The notes beneath the pieces are model-generated. The model was not told where the DNA came from and did no database searches. It was given only the letters and a program-made list of their open reading frames with translations. Both the position numbers and the translations under genes were made by a program. This document shows positions 1 to 5,754 of a DNA stretch of 13,157 bases, piece by piece. The first letter of the stretch is position 1; every line of letters begins with the position of its first letter. Source of the stretch: Rhodothermaceae bacterium (GTDB taxonomy: Bacteria > Bacteroidota > Rhodothermia > Rhodothermales > JAHEMB01); NCBI GenBank assembly GCA_024643915.1, contig JAHEMB010000029.1, positions 1-13,157 on the forward strand, written 5' to 3'.

Positions 1-456
1 GAATTGCTTTCCGGTGGCGATCTCCTTGGGTGTCAGCCAGCGCTGCGTGCTGAAGGAGAACTCCATCTTGTTGCGATAATAGTAGACGTCTTCGGAGCCG
101 AGCGCGGGCCGCACCTCCACTTCGGTGAAACCGCCCGCGTGGACGAACGCCTCCTCCACACTCTGCCGCTTGGCTTCGAGTTGGGCCTCGTACTGGACGT
201 GCTGCCACTTGCACCCGCCGCAGGTGCCGAAGTAGAAGCAGCGTGGCTCCGTGCGCAGCTCGCTCTCCTCCAGCAGATCGATCAGCCGCGCCTCGGCAAA
301 ACTTTTCTTCTTCTTGAAGATTTTCGCCCGGATCTTGTCGCCCGGCACGGCGCCCGCTACGAAGACCACGTACCCGTCCAGCCGCGCCAGCGACTTCCCC
401 CGGTCGGCAAACTTCTCGATCTCCAGCTCTATCTCCGCCCCACGTTTCAGATTCAC
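1..456 (-). CDS. rlmD: 23S rRNA (uracil-5-)-methyltransferase, RlmD/RumA type, N-terminal part (runs off left edge)
   Basis: Only the first 152 residues are in the window; the catalytic methyltransferase domain lies beyond base 1. Residues about 1-60 form a TRAM-like RNA-binding domain: MNLKRGAEIELEIEKF, then a LDGYVVFVAGAVPGD segment and a lysine-rich KIFKKKKSFAEARL stretch. An iron-sulfur cysteine cluster follows, in CFYFGTCGGCKWQHVQYEAQ (C-x5-C-x2-C). TRAM followed by a 4Fe-4S motif is the signature of the RumA/RlmD/RlmCD family, which methylates C5 of specific 23S rRNA uridines using SAM. No ATG fits, so I chose GTG at 456-454, which starts the conserved block. There is no obvious Shine-Dalgarno sequence. 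That GTG lies at the edge of a heptamer repeat array. RlmD is the likeliest member; RlmC, TrmA or an RlmCD-like enzyme cannot be excluded without the C-terminus. Confidence 0.88.
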   Translation of the reverse strand, partial: MNLKRGAEIELEIEKFADRGKSLARLDGYVVFVAGAVPGDKIRAKIFKKKKSFAEARLIDLLEESELRTEPRCFYFGTCGGCKWQHVQYEAQLEAKRQSVEEAFVHAGGFTEVEVRPALGSEDVYYYRNKMEFSFSTQRWLTPKEIATGKQF

Positions 457-547
457 GATTCTTGGATGTCGGTTATCGATTGATGGTTGTCGGTTGTCTG
501 TTGTCCGTCTCTACCGCTTAACCGACAACCGGGTACCGTCAACCGTC
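450..547. repeat. Heptameric degenerate repeat array with 11-bp inverted arms
   Basis: Reading the plus strand in sevens gives GATTCAC, GATTCTT, GGATGTC, GGTTATC, GATTGAT, GGTTGTC, GGTTGTC, TGTTGTC (450-505), then the opposite-sense units AACCGAC, AACCGGG, TACCGTC, AACCGTC (520-547). GGTTGTCGGTT at 485-495 is an exact reverse complement of AACCGACAACC at 520-530, so a transcript could fold an 11-bp stem with a 24-nt loop. The array fills the space between the cyclic-nucleotide-domain gene (stop at 563) and rlmD, and its outermost unit contains the rlmD GTG start codon. No T-run follows, so it is not an evident terminator. Confidence 0.75.
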
Positions 548-562
548 TACTTGCCTCCATGT

Positions 563-1141
563 TCATTCCACTGGATCAACGAGGCCGCCGAGAGCGCGTC
601 GGGCGTCGAGGCGGCCCGCTTTCTCTTCGAGCAGCCGGATCAAGTCGAGCTGCCGGACGGCGAGATGGCGGGCGAGGACCGACAGCACGGCGGCGCCCGC
701 CTTTGGGTTGCGCTTGAGCACGGTTTTTAGGTCGGGACGGAAGAGGCCCAGGACGCGGGTGTCCGTGAGGGCCTGCGCCGTCTCCATCCGCCGGAAGTCG
801 CCGAGGAGAGAAAGCTCGCCGAAGAAGCCGCGCTCGCTGACCTGCCGCAGCTCGTGGACGGCGCCGTGCTCGGCCTCGGCCAGCACGCGCACGCGCCCGG
901 ACTGCACCACGTAAAGGCCCAGGCCGGGGTCGTTCTCGTAGAAAACGAATTCGTCGCGCGCGTAGCTTCGCTGATGTACGACCTCGGCCAGGTCGGCCAG
1001 GGTGCCGCGCGAAAGCTCCTGCAAGAGCGGCACCTGCCGTAGCACGTCGACGATCTCGCGCGTGCGGGCGTCCTCTTCCTTGCTGAAGACCCGCCGATAG
1101 AGCGAGCGGATCGTGCTCTGAATGGATCGAAGCGTTGACAT
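563..1141 (-). CDS. Cyclic-nucleotide-binding-domain (Crp/Fnr-type sensor) protein without DNA-binding domain
   Basis: A 192-residue cytoplasmic protein. Residues about 32-145 form one cNMP-binding beta-roll: LRQVPLLQELS at the start, the YENDPGLGLYVVQSGRVRV strand pair at 68-86, and the phosphate-binding cassette FGELSLLGDFRRMETAQA at 107-124. The cassette keeps Glu109 and an Arg at 117/118 in the positions that contact ribose and phosphate in CRP and PKA. A helix follows (about 148-180), but there is no winged-helix DNA-binding domain, so this is a stand-alone sensor rather than a transcription factor. It begins at ATG 1141-1139 with no clear ribosome site. It lies between Omp85 upstream and rlmD downstream, separated from both by repeat arrays, so co-transcription is unproven. 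The ligand and partner cannot be read from the sequence. Confidence 0.85.
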   Translation of the reverse strand: MSTLRSIQSTIRSLYRRVFSKEEDARTREIVDVLRQVPLLQELSRGTLADLAEVVHQRSYARDEFVFYENDPGLGLYVVQSGRVRVLAEAEHGAVHELRQVSERGFFGELSLLGDFRRMETAQALTDTRVLGLFRPDLKTVLKRNPKAGAAVLSVLARHLAVRQLDLIRLLEEKAGRLDARRALGGLVDPVE

Positions 1142-1154
1142 TCGTCGATGGCGG

Positions 1155-1307
1155 ATGTTGGATTTTGGATAGGGAGGGAGCTTTCAGCGATCAGCATACT
1201 GAATTCTACCAATAAAAATAGCTGAAAGCTGACGGCTGACAGCTATACGCGCCCAGTATTCAACCGTGCCCCGGCCCTAATCGCCCGGCTCCCCCGATCC
1301 AAAATCA
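1155..1307. repeat. Outer inverted repeat of the 1142-1304 intergenic space (GATTTTGGAT arms)
   Basis: GATTTTGGAT at 1161-1170 is matched in reverse complement by ATCCAAAATC at 1297-1306. Partial similarity extends outward into flanking G/C runs. The left arm can be read as heptamers GGATGTT, GGATTTT, GGATAGG. The right arm overlaps the Omp85 stop codon (1305-1307). The arms enclose about 125 bp with no convincing ORF and a second, inner inverted repeat. The arm motif is the same as in the arms around the four-helix-bundle gene at 6773-7242. Confidence 0.6.
1179..1248. repeat. Inner inverted heptamer repeat (TTTCAGC / GCTGAAA units)
   Basis: The left arm reads in sevens as TTTCAGC, GATCAGC, ATACTGA from 1182. 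The right arm reads GCTGAAA, GCTGACG, GCTGACA, GCTATAC (1221-1248). The two arms are imperfect reverse complements: about 14 of 17 positions pair between 1179-1195 and 1227-1243. They flank a short AT-rich core (1203-1220). The pair is nested inside the outer GATTTTGGAT inverted repeat. A TAGAAT hexamer on the minus strand in the core could be a -10 for the gene starting at 1141, but I see no matching -35. Confidence 0.65.
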
Positions 1308-3866
1308 GAACGCGTGTCCGATGCCGAAATGGGGTTCGAGGCGGAGGCCGTCGGGGAAGAGGCCATCCTGGCCGGGGAGGGGGTCGTGGACCTTCACGGC
1401 GAAGTCGAGGCGGGCGATGAGGTACTCCCAGGCCAGCCGGAGCCCGAGGCCGGAGCCCACGCCGAACTCTTTGTAGAAGTCGCCCACGCGGAAGCGGCCG
1501 TCGGGGTCGCCGCCGAAGCCGGGGTTGCGCGGGCCGAACCAGACGTTGCCGGCATCGGTGAAGAGGGCAAGGATCCAGTCAGCGGCGAGGACCTCTCGGA
1601 GGAAAGTGGTGCGGAGTTCGAGGCTGGCTTCGAGCTTCACGTCACCACCGAGGAGGTTAGGGTCGCTGCCTGCGGTGAGGGTATCGGCGGCGAAGCGGGC
1701 GGCGCCGGGGCCGAGCTCGCGCAGGTTCCACCCGCGCACACTCGAGCCGCCTCCGCTGTAGAAGCGCCGGTCGAAGGGTACCACGTCGGCCTTGCCGTAG
1801 GGTTGGGCGAAGCCGCCGATGAACTTGAGGGCGAGGACGGAAGCGCGGCTGAGGCGCCTGTAGCGCCGCAGGTCCGTTGCGAGGCGCACGTAGCGCCGGT
1901 AGAGGAGGCGGCTGTCGGCGCTGCCGGAAAAGGTAAGGCCCGGCAGGTCGCCCTCCACCTCACCCGGCGAGTAGACGAAGCGGTCGAGCAGGTACGGCAG
2001 GTTGCCGCCCACCTCCAAGGCGCCCTCGTAGCTATACCCCTGGTCGCGTCTGAGCGGATTGACGCGCGCCGAGCGGAGCGTATAGCGGAGGGCGTTGTTG
2101 ATCTGCGGCTGCGTATAATCCTCCAGAATCTGTGCCCGCTGCACGGGATCGGTGACGAGCGTGCTGTCCTGCGGCCCGAGGATCTGATCGAGAAATTCTC
2201 TCCGAAAACCCACGAGGGTGTCCGGGTTGCTAAGAGAGAGGTCGAGGACGTCGACGAGGGAGGTGATCGTCGGCGTGTGCTGCATCTCCAGGCGCATGCC
2301 GGCGGCGCCGCGCCCCCGGATGACGAGCCGCAACTCGTCGCGGCGGGCCGTCAGCCAGCTCAGCGACAGGCGCGTGCGCGCGTCGTAGAGGTCGAGCGCG
2401 CGGTCGAGGCGGCGGAAAGGGCGGACGAGGTAGGGGAAGGTGAGCGACGACGAGACCTCGAACTGCGCCGAGGTGAAAAAGCGCTGGTCAGTGTCCGCGG
2501 AGAGGGGCGTGGCGACCGAGCCGGTGGTGCTGAGGCGGAAGGCCTCGCCCGCGCCGAAGAGGTTGGCGTTCTCGTACGAGACGCCCAGCCCCGTCCCCAA
2601 CTCGCTGCCCGAGACGAGGAGGACGTTATTGCGCTGCAACATGAACGTCTCCAGGCGGATCTGGTGGCGCGGGCGGGTGTGCAGCTCGATCCGGTGCGGC
2701 AGGCAGGGCGCTGTCCCTGCGCACGCCGTGTCGGCCGAAAGAGGGGCGATGTCGGAGAAGGAGAAGAGACCGGTGGCCTCCAGGCGGCGCTTGGTCGCCA
2801 GCACGCGGGCCTGGTCGTACCACTCGCCGGGGCGGAACTGGAGGACGCGCAGCAGCAAGCCGGGATCGAGCGTGCTTTCGTGGGTGAGGTGGGCGGTGAC
2901 GGTGCCGCCGGGCCGTTCGTCCTCGGGCAGCGTCGCCAGGAGCGTGTCGCGGCGCGGCAAGGCGCCGGCCTCCGGCCCGCTCACCTCGAAATGCACGTTG
3001 CTGAAGCGGAAGCGGGGGCCGGGGCGGATGCGGAAGCGAACGTCGAATGTGTCGGGTGAGGGGGCGAAGACGATGGCGCGGATGGAATCTCTCGAAATGG
3101 CAGCGTAGCCGGCGTTGCGCAGAAAGGTGAGCAGGCGGCGGCGCTCTTCGAGCAGCACCGGCTCTGAGTAGCGCTGCTGCCGCACCTCGAAGCGGAGCGG
3201 ATCGGTACGGTCGAACTTCCTCGGGCGGAGGAGCGCACCGCGCGCCAGGGCGAGTTGCTGCCCTGGTTCCAGTCCGCCCACGCCTTCATAGATGACGCGC
3301 CGGATGAAGGTGGGCGGCCCTTCGTCGATGTGATACGTTACCTCGGCGTGCCGTCCGCCGTCGGTCGTGTCGATCTCGGCCACCACCTCGGCCTCGCGGA
3401 AGCCCTCCTGCCGGTAGAATAGCTGGAGGCGCTCCACGTCGGCCCGCACCCCCGTCGCATCGAGGAACGCCGGGGCCTCGCCGGTGGCCATGAGGGCCTC
3501 GCCTAGGCGCCCGCCAAAGGTGCCGCCGGCGCCCAGCCGGTAGAGCCATAGCCACCACGTAAGGCCGGGCACCCCCAGGAACCGCCTGTTCGGTTGCGTA
3601 CGCGTGCGCAGGACGAGGGCGGCGTCGGAGAAAACGTTGTTGCCTTCGAACGAGACGTTGGTGATGAGCGGGGGAGGAGCGGTGGTCGAATCAGACGGGG
3701 CAGCGGGCTGCGCCCTGCTTGTGCCCGGCGTGCCCCCGATCAGAAGAAAGAGAAGGAGGAGGGCGGCCGAGCGGCGCGCGAAGAAGGAAGCGCCCCCCGC
3801 CGTCGCGCGCGCCGACGAAGCCGTTCTCGCAAAGCTTCGTGCGGGTCGGGGCAGGCAGGCAGGCAC
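1305..3866 (-). CDS. Omp85-superfamily outer-membrane protein (BamA/TamA-like)
   Basis: An 853-residue outer-membrane beta-barrel protein by this start. An n-region of about 30 residues precedes the hydrophobic core AALLLLFLLIGG and a likely cleavage after SRA (residue 52). POTRA-like repeats follow from about residue 66 (ITNVSFEGNNVFSD), at YHIDEGPPTFIRRVIYEG and RIRPGPRFRFSNVHFE. A C-terminal 16-strand-type barrel contains the loop-6 signature FYSGGGSSVRGW (about 702-713), then FTDAGNVWFG and a terminal Phe. Omp85 proteins insert or export proteins across the outer membrane. Whether this is the essential BamA or a TamA-like paralogue is unclear. The frame stays open upstream, but that part overlaps DUF2795 and codes nothing plausible, so I chose GTG at 3866, 10 nt after the DUF2795 stop. 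CTG at 3854 is an alternative. Four TGCC repeats sit on the start codon. Confidence 0.85.
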   Translation of the reverse strand: MPACLPRPARSFARTASSARATAGGASFFARRSAALLLLFLLIGGTPGTSRAQPAAPSDSTTAPPPLITNVSFEGNNVFSDAALVLRTRTQPNRRFLGVPGLTWWLWLYRLGAGGTFGGRLGEALMATGEAPAFLDATGVRADVERLQLFYRQEGFREAEVVAEIDTTDGGRHAEVTYHIDEGPPTFIRRVIYEGVGGLEPGQQLALARGALLRPRKFDRTDPLRFEVRQQRYSEPVLLEERRRLLTFLRNAGYAAISRDSIRAIVFAPSPDTFDVRFRIRPGPRFRFSNVHFEVSGPEAGALPRRDTLLATLPEDERPGGTVTAHLTHESTLDPGLLLRVLQFRPGEWYDQARVLATKRRLEATGLFSFSDIAPLSADTACAGTAPCLPHRIELHTRPRHQIRLETFMLQRNNVLLVSGSELGTGLGVSYENANLFGAGEAFRLSTTGSVATPLSADTDQRFFTSAQFEVSSSLTFPYLVRPFRRLDRALDLYDARTRLSLSWLTARRDELRLVIRGRGAAGMRLEMQHTPTITSLVDVLDLSLSNPDTLVGFRREFLDQILGPQDSTLVTDPVQRAQILEDYTQPQINNALRYTLRSARVNPLRRDQGYSYEGALEVGGNLPYLLDRFVYSPGEVEGDLPGLTFSGSADSRLLYRRYVRLATDLRRYRRLSRASVLALKFIGGFAQPYGKADVVPFDRRFYSGGGSSVRGWNLRELGPGAARFAADTLTAGSDPNLLGGDVKLEASLELRTTFLREVLAADWILALFTDAGNVWFGPRNPGFGGDPDGRFRVGDFYKEFGVGSGLGLRLAWEYLIARLDFAVKVHDPLPGQDGLFPDGLRLEPHFGIGHAF
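3850..3865. repeat. Tetranucleotide repeat (GGCA)x4 at the Omp85 start
   Basis: Four exact tandem GGCA units on the plus strand read as TGCC x4 on the coding strand. They begin at the second base of the proposed GTG start and run through codon 6 of the Omp85 gene. A gain or loss of one unit would shift the frame of the signal peptide. The copy number is low for an active phase-variation tract. Confidence 0.6.
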
Positions 3867-3876
3867 GGAAGGCTGG

Positions 3877-4095
3877 TTACTCTTCTTCGAAGTAGAAGTC
3901 GTCGTCGGCCGTCGGGTAGTCCGGCCAGATCTCTTCGATGCTTTCGTAGGGCTCCCCATCATCTTCGAGATTTTCGAGGTTTTCGATCACCTCCAGGGGA
4001 GCCCCGGTACGCTCAGCATAGTCGACGAGTTCGTCGCGGGTGGCAGGCCAGGGCGCGTCTTCCAGATAAGAAGCGAGTTCAAGCGTCCAGTACAT
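3877..4095 (-). CDS. DUF2795-like small acidic protein
   Basis: A 72-residue cytoplasmic protein starting MYWTLELASYLEDAPWPATR and continuing DELVDYAERTGAPLEVIENL, with an acidic, aromatic C-terminus (IWPDYPTADDDFYFEEE). This matches my memory of the small DUF2795 proteins common in Bacteroidota; the biochemical function is unknown. The first half has the look of a helical fold in which a helix-turn segment (ATRDELVDYAERTGAP) recognises something, but no catalytic residues are visible. The ATG at 4095-4093 has no clear Shine-Dalgarno sequence. The TAA stop (3879-3877) lies 10 nt before the Omp85 GTG, so the two are probably one transcript. A plausible promoter lies about 50 nt upstream. Confidence 0.85.
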   Translation of the reverse strand: MYWTLELASYLEDAPWPATRDELVDYAERTGAPLEVIENLENLEDDGEPYESIEEIWPDYPTADDDFYFEEE

Positions 4096-4145
4096 AGAGG
4101 TGGTAGCGATTTAACGGGCGCAGTTGAAAGGCGTGATGGTGGGGC

Positions 4146-4174
4146 ACGATAGGACAGATGCCGGAGAAAAGCAA
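4146..4174 (-). promoter_or_regulatory. Possible sigma70 promoter for DUF2795-Omp85
   Basis: On the minus strand, TTGCTT (4174-4169) is followed by a 17-bp spacer and TATCGT (4151-4146). This would give a leader of about 45 nt before the DUF2795 ATG. The -35 matches the consensus poorly. The rest of the 4096-4288 gap holds a small CCCC/GGGG hairpin near 4184-4200 and an alternative weak TTGCAT/TTTATA pair, with no terminator. Confidence 0.35.
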
Positions 4175-4288
4175 GCGTTTGCCACCGCCCCTACCAATGG
4201 GGAGTTGATATCCTATAAACGTTCTTTATGCGAGAAATGCAAGCCGTTCGGGCAGGAATATCCACGGACGACTAGAAAGGCGCGGGCG

Positions 4289-5278
4289 TCAGTCGAGGGA
4301 AATGGTGGAGTTTTCGGCCTGTTCGAGAAGGGTCTTGTACTCCTGCGGCGACATGCTCGGGGCGAAGAAATAGACGGGATTGAGCGTGTTGCCGTCGCGG
4401 TCGCGGACCTCGTAGTGGAGGTGCGGCCCAGAGGCCCGCCCGGTGGCACCACTATAGCCGATCAGGTCGCCGCGCTCGACGCGCTTGCCGGGCTCAATGC
4501 CGTCGGGGAGACGTGAAAGGTGGGCGTAGAGCGTAGCATAACCCGTCTGCGGGTGTTTGATCTCCACGCAGATGCCGTAGCCCCCGTAGCCGGCTTTGCG
4601 CCCGGCCACACTCACGATGCCGTCGCCGGTGGCGTAAATCGGGTTGCCCGTCTTGAGGGCGATGTCGATGCCGTGGTGCATCTTCATGATCTGCAAGATG
4701 GGGTGACGGCGCATCCCGTAGCCGGAGATGAGAGGGCCGTCGGCGGGGAGGATGGCGGGCATCTGCTCCATCCAGGCGTGGTGCTCCTCGGCCAGGGTCG
4801 AAAGCTCGCGGTAGCTGGCGTTCTGCAGGCTCATGCGCCGTTCCAACTCGTCGAGCTTTTGCGAGGTCTGCTTGAGAAGAGAGGCGGTGGACCCGCTGAA
4901 GCGGTCGAACTTCTGATAGGCGTCGCTGCCGCCGACCCCGGCGCGGCGCACGTCGTCGGAGATGGGATCGGCCTGGAGGATCGTGCGGTAGAGTTCGGCG
5001 TCGGTCTCGGAGAGTTCTTCGAGCTGTTTAGAAAACTCGACCATGCGGCTGGAAACGGTGGCGAGCTGCTGCTGAAGGGCTTCGTTCTCAGCTTGAAGTG
5101 CCAATTCCTCGGGCGACCCGATTACCCGCTGGTCCATGCCCCAGGCCGCCAGCCCGGCCACCATCACCATCAGCATCAGCGCCCCCGCTACCTGCGCGTA
5201 AAGCTTACTGCGTCGGGGCTGGATTTCTACGAAAGAACAGCTGTCGTTATCGTAGTAGTAGTAGCGGTTTTTGGGCAT
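4289..5278 (-). CDS. M23 (LytM-type) zinc metallopeptidase, membrane-anchored
   Basis: A 329-residue envelope protein expected to hydrolyse peptidoglycan cross-links, or to act as a divisome/elongasome activator. The start MPKNRYYYYDNDSCSFVEIQ is the conserved cytoplasmic tail of Bacteroidota M23 proteins, so I chose ATG 5278 over the longer frame. One membrane segment (about 27-48, LYAQVAGALMLMVMVAGLAAW) is followed by a periplasmic coiled coil (about 56-100 and 128-170). The peptidase domain spans about 180-305. Zinc ligands are intact: H201-x3-D205 (HHGID), H288 of HLH, with H253 (YAHLSRL) and H286 as the other catalytic histidines. A full active site argues for a real hydrolase rather than an EnvC/NlpD-type activator. 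It is transcribed from its own promoter at 5507-5536 through a structured leader of about 220 nt. Confidence 0.92.
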   Translation of the reverse strand: MPKNRYYYYDNDSCSFVEIQPRRSKLYAQVAGALMLMVMVAGLAAWGMDQRVIGSPEELALQAENEALQQQLATVSSRMVEFSKQLEELSETDAELYRTILQADPISDDVRRAGVGGSDAYQKFDRFSGSTASLLKQTSQKLDELERRMSLQNASYRELSTLAEEHHAWMEQMPAILPADGPLISGYGMRRHPILQIMKMHHGIDIALKTGNPIYATGDGIVSVAGRKAGYGGYGICVEIKHPQTGYATLYAHLSRLPDGIEPGKRVERGDLIGYSGATGRASGPHLHYEVRDRDGNTLNPVYFFAPSMSPQEYKTLLEQAENSTISLD

Positions 5279-5500
5279 GAATACTGACCGTTTCCGGTGG
5301 GCGGATTTGAACTTGATGTTGGCTGAAAGTCGCGAGAAGTTGCGGCGCGGAAGCGGCTTCGAAGGGGTGGGTGGCGGGGTGGGCAACAGCGGTCCGCCTG
5401 GCGGAGGCGGAACAGGCGTGCCGAAAGGTCGGCACCCTCGGCTGCTCCAGGTAAAAGGACGAGGCCTTCACCTGTTTGTTGCCAGAGCGTTACAGCCGAA
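5279..5500 (-). promoter_or_regulatory. Structured 5' leader RNA of the M23 gene (unassigned; possible cis-regulatory RNA)
   Basis: From the predicted start site (about 5500) to the M23 ATG there are about 221 nt of untranslated RNA. P1 is a 7-bp stem pairing 5499-5493 (UCGGCUG) with 5444-5438 (CAGCCGA), beginning at the predicted first nucleotide. P1 encloses P2 (5474-5448, CAGGUGAAGG with CCUUUUACCUG, about 10 bp including G-U pairs). P3 is GUGCCGA-CCUU-UCGGCAC (5435-5418), 7 perfect pairs around a tetraloop. P4 is CCGCCU-CCGCC-AGGCGG (5410-5394). The rest is pyrimidine-rich and less structured. I see none of the conserved cores I know for ydaO (c-di-AMP), cobalamin, TPP, FMN or SAM riboswitches. 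A GTG-started 74-codon frame begins inside P2, but its composition gives no sign of coding. Confidence 0.5.
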
Positions 5501-5506
5501 CGAAGG

Positions 5507-5536
5507 AATATAGCAGGAACGACCCCTGCGAGTCAA
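5507..5536 (-). promoter_or_regulatory. sigma70-like promoter of the M23 peptidase gene
   Basis: On the minus strand, TTGACT (5536-5531) is a 5/6 match to the -35, followed by an 18-bp spacer and TATATT (5512-5507), a 5/6 match to the -10. This is the best promoter in the window. Transcription should start near 5500, at the base of a predicted 7-bp RNA stem. Confidence 0.65.
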
Positions 5537-5754
5537 CAGCTATACCCAAGGCCCGTTGTGGAAATTCACCGCATTTAATAAAGAGATCAGATGAAAAAAT
5601 TTCAAGCTCGCGTGATAACTTCTTGTCTCTGTGCGCCCAACAAGATCTGGTAAACTGTTGAGTCGCAAAGATTTGTGCTATGAAATAATGTCACAAATGT
5701 TTTCTGGCACGCCATAGAAAAGCGCTTTTCCCAAATGACAGAAATAGGGGCTAA
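5537..5754. other. AT-rich intergenic region with two dyads, between hprK stop and M23 promoter
   Basis: This 218-bp stretch is clearly more AT-rich than its surroundings and has no plausible gene. It contains a perfect 14-bp palindrome, GAAAAGCGCTTTTC (5717-5730), with a central CG. It also contains ATTTGTG (5671-5677) paired with CACAAAT (5692-5698) across 14 bp. The first lies 25 bp after the hprK stop and could act as an operator or a weak stem; it has no loop as written, so it is not a classical terminator. The second could fold into a transcript hairpin downstream of hprK. The palindrome shares its AAAGCGCTTT core with LacI/CcpA-type operators. Confidence 0.45.

Noticed and set aside
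450..547. CRISPR array
   Set aside because: Units are 7 bp, contiguous, degenerate and inverted, with no spacers and no cas genes.
1314..3059. Long plus-strand open frame (581 codons) antisense to the Omp85 gene
   Set aside because: Low-complexity Glu/Ala/Gly/Val composition produced by the complement of a GC-rich gene. The minus-strand frame has POTRA motifs, VRGW and a signal peptide.
3867..3962. N-terminal extension of Omp85 to the ATG at 3962
   Set aside because: It overlaps DUF2795 in another frame and reads as Thr/Ser/Lys-rich noise with no signal-peptide character.
5247..5471. 74-codon minus-strand frame in the M23 leader
   Set aside because: It starts inside a strong hairpin, overlaps the M23 start and has no recognisable features. 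A leader peptide cannot be excluded, but nothing supports it.
5418..5499. Reading the M23 leader as 4.5S/SRP RNA or a c-di-AMP (ydaO) riboswitch
   Set aside because: The GGAA tetraloop with its GGAAGGAAGCAGCC context of SRP RNA, and the conserved ydaO core, are both absent. Only the hairpins and a short GAGCAGCC-like string agree.
5671..5698. A CRP-type site (TGTGA-N6-TCACA)
   Set aside because: The half sites are separated by 14 bp rather than 6, so the geometry is wrong for CRP.
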